Shown here: positions 6,532 to 10,336 of the stretch, piece after piece
Position numbering within the stretch: position 1 is the first letter of the stretch
How the letters are laid out: every line of letters begins with the position of its first letter
From: Parabacteroides sp.
GTDB taxonomy: Bacteria > Bacteroidota > Bacteroidia > Bacteroidales > Tannerellaceae
NCBI GenBank assembly: GCA_020026285.1
Contig: JAHHQS010000134.1
Coordinates: 1-10,336 of the forward strand
Reading direction: 5' to 3'
Length of the DNA stretch: 10,336 bases
Translations under genes and position numbers: made by a program
The notes under the pieces: model-generated
Seen by the model: the letters and a program-made list of their open reading frames with translations, nothing else
What the model was told of the DNA's origin: nothing
Databases searched by the model: none

Positions 6532-7806
6532 TTATTTTTTAGTTTCTTCTTCTTTTACTTCTGTTTGTATATTAGCAGCTTCGGATTTCACTTCGGCTGT
6601 AGCTTTAGGAGCAGTTGGAGTTTCTACAGATTTCACTTCAACTGAAGTTGTAGGAACACTTGGAACAGCTTCTTTAACATCTGCAGGAGCAACTGGAGTT
6701 ACTTCACTTTTCACTTCTTCCACAACTTTTGGAGCTATAGTAGCTTTTTCTGTTTTCTCCTCAACTGAAGCTGTTGGAGTAACAACTTTTTTTTCTTCAC
6801 CTACAGGTTTCTGAGCAATAGGAGCAACTTCTTTTTTAACTTCAGTTGCTGCTGCCACCTTTGGTGTTGATTTCACTTCTGCTTTCGGAGCTGCAGAAGT
6901 CACTTCAGACTTAACTTCTGTTGTAGTTTTAGGAGCTACTTTTGCAACTGCAGGTTTTACTCCGGCTGCTGTTTTAGGAGCAGGATCCTTACGTGGAGGG
7001 AAATTTAATTCGTGAATAGCACCTGTTGGACAAACAGCTACACATTTACGACACATTTTACACTTAGTATAATCGATATAAGCTACATTATTTTCAACAG
7101 TAATTGCACCGAATGGACATTCTTTTGCACATCTTCCACAACCAATACATGCATTAGAACAAGCTTTACGAGCAACAGCTCCTTTATCTTTATTAACACA
7201 ACTAACAAAAACTCTACGAGATTTCGGTCCTTTCTTTCGCAATTCGATAATGCCTTTCGGACAAACCTTAACACACGATCCACAAGCTGTACACTTATCT
7301 TCGTCAACAACAGGAAGACCTGTTTCCAAATTAATGTGAATAGCATCAAATGGACAAGCGCTCTCGCAATCACCTAATCCGACGCAACCGAATGTACAAC
7401 CAGTCTCTCCCCCATATAAAGAAGCAGCAACGGCACAACTTTTAACACCATCGTAATGATTAGTCTTCGGACGAGCCTGACAAGATCCATTACAACGCAC
7501 AACTGCGACTTTAGGTTCTGCAGCAGCAGCTTCCATTCCAAGGATTTTAGCAACTTTTGTCATTACAGGAGCACCTCCTACCGGACAAAGCATACCATCT
7601 AAAGAATCTGCTTTAACACAAGCTCCTGCAAATCCAGCACAACCTGCATACCCGCAACCTCCGCAATTGGCTCCAGGCAACACTGACTGTACTTCACCAA
7701 TTCGTGGATCTTCATGTACCTCAAATTTTCTGGAAGCCCAATAAAGCAATAGGGCGCCGATCACACCGATCACCCCTAATGAAATAACGGCAATTAAAAT
7801 CATCAT
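6532..7806 (-). CDS. rnfB: Rnf complex subunit RnfB (multi-cluster ferredoxin) with a long repetitive C-terminal tail
   Basis: RnfB is the electron-entry subunit that accepts electrons from soluble ferredoxin. Residues 2-23 are a membrane anchor. A four-Cys Fe-S domain uses C48, C51, C56 and C74. Further Cys sets are C137/C141/C147/C151, C172/C175/C178/C182, C220/C223/C226/C230 and C249/C252/C255/C259, each ending in CP, so at least five [4Fe-4S] clusters are likely; C105, C109, C124, C203 and C216 are extra. The recognisable protein ends near residue 271. Residues 272-424 (bases 6535-6993) form a low-complexity tail with no Cys, His, Leu, Met or aromatic residue, rich in Ala, Pro, Val, Lys, Glu and Thr, with eight [ED]VK[SKE] units. 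Two ATGs lie in tandem at 7806 and 7803; the first is four bases after the rseC stop. Confidence 0.96.
   Translation of the reverse strand: MMILIAVISLGVIGVIGALLLYWASRKFEVHEDPRIGEVQSVLPGANCGGCGYAGCAGFAGACVKADSLDGMLCPVGGAPVMTKVAKILGMEAAAAEPKVAVVRCNGSCQARPKTNHYDGVKSCAVAASLYGGETGCTFGCVGLGDCESACPFDAIHINLETGLPVVDEDKCTACGSCVKVCPKGIIELRKKGPKSRRVFVSCVNKDKGAVARKACSNACIGCGRCAKECPFGAITVENNVAYIDYTKCKMCRKCVAVCPTGAIHELNFPPRKDPAPKTAAGVKPAVAKVAPKTTTEVKSEVTSAAPKAEVKSTPKVAAATEVKKEVAPIAQKPVGEEKKVVTPTASVEEKTEKATIAPKVVEEVKSEVTPVAPADVKEAVPSVPTTSVEVKSVETPTAPKATAEVKSEAANIQTEVKEEETKK
6535..6993 (-). repeat. Degenerate repeat region encoding the RnfB Ala/Pro/Val/Lys/Glu tail
   Basis: This stretch encodes RnfB residues 272-424. 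The short unit [ED]VK[SKE] occurs with its first residue at 297, 310, 322, 364, 376, 390, 405 and 416, usually near APK or TPT. EVKSEVT occurs twice exactly (297-303 and 364-370). The composition suggests a disordered, extended, mixed-charge linker rather than a folded domain. The DNA repeats are imperfect, so this is old or selected protein-level repetition, not a fresh tandem array. Confidence 0.75.
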
Positions 7807-7810
7807 ATAA

Positions 7811-8230
7811 TTAATCTATTAGTTCTTTCAATCTAAACACAAAATGTTTTTTCATTTTGTCACGAAAGATATATAAAACAGCATAATAAAGTGCTAATAT
7901 AATTATTCCCAATAAGCCATTTATCGTTTCAGCCAAACCAATTACAGTTCCAATAATGATGGCCATCAGAACTAAAACAACAGGCAAAACAAAAGCAATT
8001 AATACAGCTTTCATCCCCATTGACGTTTCTCCTATCAACTCCACAGCTTGTCCTGGGTGATAGTTCCCTGTAAAATCTTTTACTTCTATTAGTTTTTCCT
8101 TCATATCAGACATCGTACAAGCTGATTTTGCATGACAACCTGCACACGCTGAATATTGGGTGATCCGTACATAAACTGTATTGTTTTCTATACGTTCTAT
8201 AATCCCTGGATGACTAATACTTTTACCCAT
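7811..8230 (-). CDS. rseC: RseC/SoxR-reducing-system family membrane protein
   Basis: This 139-residue protein matches the RseC/MucC family. An N-terminal domain of about 70 residues carries the motif C29-x2-C32-x5-C38 (ACAGCHAKSACTM), which may bind a metal or Fe-S centre or be redox-active. Two membrane helices follow, at about 74-99 and 105-122, and a basic C-terminus (RDKMKKHFVFRLK). In E. coli RseC lies with rseAB and also works with the Rsx (Rnf) proteins to keep SoxR reduced. In Bacteroidetes relatives occur at the head of rnf operons, and an accessory role in assembly or function of Rnf is an inference. It is the first gene of this operon, four bases before rnfB, with a promoter directly upstream. 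No soxR or rpoE/rseA genes are present here. Confidence 0.88.
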   Translation of the reverse strand: MGKSISHPGIIERIENNTVYVRITQYSACAGCHAKSACTMSDMKEKLIEVKDFTGNYHPGQAVELIGETSMGMKAVLIAFVLPVVLVLMAIIIGTVIGLAETINGLLGIIILALYYAVLYIFRDKMKKHFVFRLKELID

Positions 8231-8259
8231 AGTTGCAATCTCGACTTTACAATTCTGGA

Positions 8260-8290
8260 CAAAAGTACAGATTATTTATGAATGGACAAA
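8260..8290 (-). promoter_or_regulatory. Bacteroidetes-type housekeeping promoter of the rseC-rnf operon
   Basis: On the minus strand the -33 element TTTG (complement of 8287-8290) is followed by exactly 19 bases and then the -7 element TACTTTTG (complement of 8260-8267). This matches the published Bacteroides consensus TTTG-N19-21-TAnnTTTG without mismatch. Transcription would start near 8253-8255, leaving a leader of only about 23-25 bases before the rseC ATG at 8230. Both elements sit inside copies of the repeated octamer TTTGTCCA. Confidence 0.8.
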
Positions 8291-8321
8291 TAATAAAATG
8301 ATAAAAAATATTTGTCCATTC
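8280..8321. repeat. 13-bp perfect inverted repeat upstream of rseC, overlapping the -33 element
   Basis: GAATGGACAAATA (8280-8292) and TATTTGTCCATTC (8309-8321) are exact reverse complements around a 16-base AT-only spacer apart from one G. The inner octamer TGGACAAA occurs a third time at 8256-8263, over the -7 element. The dyad could be an operator for the rnf promoter. It could also be a hairpin ending the transcript of the acyltransferase gene, whose stop is 15 bases away, although no T run follows on either strand. Confidence 0.7.
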
Positions 8322-8336
8322 TATCTATATTTCGAC

Positions 8337-9449
8337 TTATACTTTCAAAAAGATTTTTTGCTTATACAATACATATAAAAAGCCCCAACATACGGCTATA
8401 TATGCAACAGCAAACAAAAATGGTTGTGCCACTTCCGGAAAAGATGTTACCAATCCACCAAACAAGGCTTTGCTTGTAAATTCAAAATTAATAAAACTCT
8501 GTGCTAAATAAATAGTTATTGAATTCAACCCTATTACACGGAAAAAGAATGTCCACTTACGACAATTCCTTACATCAATTACATAATAGAATGTAGCAAA
8601 AAGAATCATAGAAATTCCACCGACCAGACAAGCAAATGAACTTGTCCAAAGATTCTTATTTATAGGGAAAAACAAATTCCATATTAATCCCAATGCTATC
8701 AAAGCCAAACCTGCCACTAACAGAGCCTGAACTTTTTTTGATTCGCTCCAACCTTCTTTTTTTAATTTAATCCATTCACCTGTCAACATCCCCAACAAAG
8801 CTGTTCCAATTGCAGGTATTGTACTTAATATCCCTTCCGGATCATGAATTTTCAAATGCAAACGTCCAGGAAGAAGCATTCTATCAACATATCCTACCAA
8901 ACACCCCTCCATAGAAAAAGGATCTCCATTTCCATCAGGAGCAGGACAAAAAGCCAATAGCAACCAATATCCAACAAATAAAGCTGCCACTATCCCAATA
9001 CGAGTCTTAACATTAGTATTCAAGAATATCAATGCACCAAACATCCATGCCAAACCAATACGCCCCAAGACACTTGCATAACGTTGATGTTCAAAATCAA
9101 AATTCAGCAAGCCGTTATAAATACATCCTAAGAGGACCAATGTCAAACCACGACGAATAATTTTCTTATAAATAGCAGCCTGTGTCATACCACTTGCCTT
9201 CTGCTTTTCTAAAGAATATGGAAACGAAATTCCTGCAATGAATAAGAATAAAGGGAAAATCATATCCTCAAAAGCAAAACCGTGCCATGGAACATGTTGC
9301 ATCTGTTCAGCTATTGTCTGAAAGAATGGTATAGGAATCAAAGTTGCCAATCCAGCAAAAATAGCTCCTTCCCCTATTATAAAAAACATATCAAACCCAC
9401 GAAGAGCATCTAACGACTGAAGTCTTTGACTTTTCACTTCTTTTTTCAT
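8337..9449 (-). CDS. DUF5009 / heparan-alpha-glucosaminide N-acetyltransferase-like membrane protein (NagX-like)
   Basis: This 370-residue multipass membrane protein has about ten hydrophobic helices. The N-terminus has SLDALRGFDMFFIIG (about 12-26), the hallmark of the COG4299/DUF5009 family related to human HGSNAT and to bacterial NagX. The block MQHVPWHGFAFEDMIFPLF (about 50-68) aligns by eye with the HGSNAT region holding its catalytic His, making H52 the likely equivalent. Such proteins are believed to move acyl groups across the membrane to sugars, in bacteria probably amino sugars or glycan fragments; the acceptor here is unknown. The start ATG at 9449 has an A-rich leader. It is on the same strand as the rnf operon but separated by 106 bases with a good promoter, so it is likely a separate unit. 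I found no consensus promoter for it. Confidence 0.85.
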   Translation of the reverse strand: MKKEVKSQRLQSLDALRGFDMFFIIGEGAIFAGLATLIPIPFFQTIAEQMQHVPWHGFAFEDMIFPLFLFIAGISFPYSLEKQKASGMTQAAIYKKIIRRGLTLVLLGCIYNGLLNFDFEHQRYASVLGRIGLAWMFGALIFLNTNVKTRIGIVAALFVGYWLLLAFCPAPDGNGDPFSMEGCLVGYVDRMLLPGRLHLKIHDPEGILSTIPAIGTALLGMLTGEWIKLKKEGWSESKKVQALLVAGLALIALGLIWNLFFPINKNLWTSSFACLVGGISMILFATFYYVIDVRNCRKWTFFFRVIGLNSITIYLAQSFINFEFTSKALFGGLVTSFPEVAQPFLFAVAYIAVCWGFLYVLYKQKIFLKV

Positions 9450-9603
9450 GATAATAAAAACCTGTTTTGTTATTTATTTTATAGAATTATATTTTTCATA
9501 CAATTGTATTATATCCTGTCATTTTTATGTCACAGTAAAAATCTAAATAAATCTTTGAAACACTAGAAATTTAGTTTATAACGAATAGATCTGAAGCAAA
9601 CGA

Positions 9604-9660
9604 ACTTGATCTTATATTTTGTTATACTCAATATAAGATTACAGATAATACATATCAAGT
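9604..9660. repeat. Nested inverted repeats (possible cruciform or RNA hairpin)
   Basis: An outer 7-bp pair ACTTGAT (9604-9610) / ATCAAGT (9654-9660) encloses an inner 10-bp perfect pair ATCTTATATT (9609-9618) / AATATAAGAT (9630-9639) with an 11-base loop. The two pairs share two bases, so they could be alternative rather than simultaneous folds. No T run follows, so this is not an obvious intrinsic terminator. Function unknown. Confidence 0.5.
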
Positions 9661-9694
9661 ATGTTTTTACTCAAACGCCCTTCTTCCTTAATAA

Positions 9695-10295
9695 AAGACA
9701 AGCAAATCATATCATTCAAGTTTAAGAGACTTGAATACAATACCTGGAGCTCATTGTTTTGTAGTATCACCTAAAATCAGAAAGAACTATATTCCCAAAA
9801 AGAAACTTGAATATGCCAGCCTTAATCGCAATAATAAAATTTTTAAGGAGTTCACATACGATCTCATTTCTGAGGTTCGTAAAATTGTAAAACGAATATT
9901 TACAATATCTGAAGGAATGTCTGAATTTTTAATTCATCAACAATTGATCTTTCCTCACCGTATACAGATGGACTTAGTTCTGAATAAAGAAAGACGCACA
10001 AAGTATCCCCTCTTTCTTCACTCTGATATCAGCTCTTTATCATTAAAAAAGTGACAAATCAAACTTTTCTTTAACTATCTCAAACCGTACCCAAAGATAA
10101 AAATGTTCGGAAGAATAACCGAAAGAGCTGTACGTATACTGATCTATAGAGCAAATTGTTTCTTTTGCCTTGAACAGACATCCAACACGATATACACAAT
10201 TAGATAGAACAACATATAAAATCTTACAAATTTCTAGAATAGCGCTAACAGATAACGGAAACCACTCTCCTGAAAGATTTATTCGACAAAACTAA
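9695..10295 (+). pseudogene. Possible remnant of a broken gene (maybe a transposase), several frames
   Basis: A frame open from 9695 to a TAA at 10052-10054 gives about 119 codons. It has no good start (the only candidate at its head is a TTG at 9731) and no ribosome site, and its sequence (for example NTIPGAHCFVV and GMSEFLIHQQLIFPHRI) fits no family I know. Further right, another frame (10143-10295, no ATG) ends in RIALTDNGNHSPERF. The LTDNG at 10245-10259 resembles the second-Asp region of DDE integrase-core transposases (for example IS481 or IS3 types, often LTDNG-x-EF). The pieces are in different frames with stops between them, consistent with decay. This is a weak call: the frames may be chance and the motif is short. 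Confidence 0.2.
9714..9736. repeat. 8-bp inverted repeat with 7-base loop
   Basis: ATTCAAGT (9714-9721) and ACTTGAAT (9729-9736) are exact reverse complements separated by seven bases. The octamer ACTTGAAT recurs at 9805-9812. The site lies just inside the long + strand open frame and has no following T run. It may be an incidental hairpin or a trace of a repeat element. Confidence 0.4.
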
Positions 10296-10336
10296 ATTTC
10301 AAAATTTCAATGAACTCTTAGATCTTGACGGATCTA

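Larger units (their letters stand above)
9450..10336. other. Long region without a convincing intact gene
   Basis: Nearly 890 AT-rich bases lie upstream of the acyltransferase gene. I see no recognisable full-length protein, tRNA or rRNA. The first ~200 bases may hold the acyltransferase promoter, but no minus-strand TTTG/TAnnTTTG pair at the right spacing is present. Two hairpins (9604-9660 and 9714-9736) and several short + strand reading frames follow. The picture fits decayed coding sequence, possibly of a mobile element, rather than a regulatory region alone. Confidence 0.6.

Noticed and set aside
7012..7377. Long open frames on both strands opposite or out of frame with rnfB
   Set aside because: They are shadows of the Cys-rich rnfB coding sequence. 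The + strand frame is a Thr/Ser/Asn-rich antisense reading, with no start signal or family match.
9498..9509. 12-bp palindrome ATACAATTGTAT as an operator or -7 element of the acyltransferase gene
   Set aside because: The minus-strand TACAATTG has one mismatch to TAnnTTTG and no TTTG lies 19-21 bases upstream. A lone AT-rich palindrome is weak evidence.
9661..9774. 37-codon + frame beginning MFLLKRPSSL
   Set aside because: It has a real ATG but no ribosome site, no recognisable family, and overlaps the longer open frame. It is too short to call a gene.
10103..10207. 34-codon + frame beginning MFGRITERAV
   Set aside because: It is short, has no start signals and no family match, and lies within the apparently decayed region.
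1..10336. CRISPR array, tRNA, rRNA, integrase attachment site or intact insertion sequence
   Set aside because: I saw no regularly spaced direct repeats, no cloverleaf with T-loop GTTCGA-like core, no rRNA sequence and no paired terminal repeats flanking a transposase.

Overview
The window looks like chromosomal DNA of an anaerobic Bacteroidales bacterium (Bacteroides/Parabacteroides type). The evidence is AT-rich sequence, mostly A-rich leaders without Shine-Dalgarno sites, a textbook Bacteroidetes promoter (TTTG-N19-TAnnTTTG), and the gene order rseC-rnfBCDGEA-galE, which I recall from this order. The genus cannot be fixed from the sequence alone.

Layout. Positions 1-137 are the C-terminal end of an unidentified membrane protein on the + strand, closed by a strong intrinsic terminator (158-204). 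A D-2-hydroxyacid dehydrogenase follows on + (247-1206). It converges on the end of a long minus-strand operon, whose own terminator lies at 1252-1313. Read from its promoter near 8260-8290, the operon runs rseC (8230-7811), rnfB (7806-6532), rnfC (6519-5185), rnfD (5173-4202), rnfG (4200-3580), rnfE (3578-2994), rnfA (2982-2407), galE (2386-1346), with gaps of only 1 to 20 bases. Upstream on the same strand is a multipass acyltransferase of the DUF5009/HGSNAT (NagX-like) type (9449-8337). The last ~890 bases (9450-10336) hold no convincing intact gene, only hairpins and short broken reading frames.

How it works. RnfABCDEG is the membrane ferredoxin:NAD+ oxidoreductase, which couples electron flow between reduced ferredoxin and NAD+ to Na+ or H+ translocation. 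All expected redox sites are visible: Fe-S cysteines in RnfB and RnfC, covalent-FMN motifs in RnfD and RnfG, and the paired membrane cysteines in RnfA and RnfE. RseC is a small membrane accessory protein. GalE (UDP-glucose/UDP-galactose epimerase) is transcribed at the tail without an obvious biochemical link.

No wholly new system is evident. The points most worth a second look are: a ~150-residue repetitive, aromatic-free C-terminal tail on RnfB; a second flavinylation-like motif at the extreme C-terminus of RnfG; a thrice-repeated octamer and 13-bp dyad overlapping the rnf promoter; and the decayed region at the right end. Two starts were set to internal ATG codons (rnfG 4200, rnfE 3578) in preference to upstream TTG/GTG codons.
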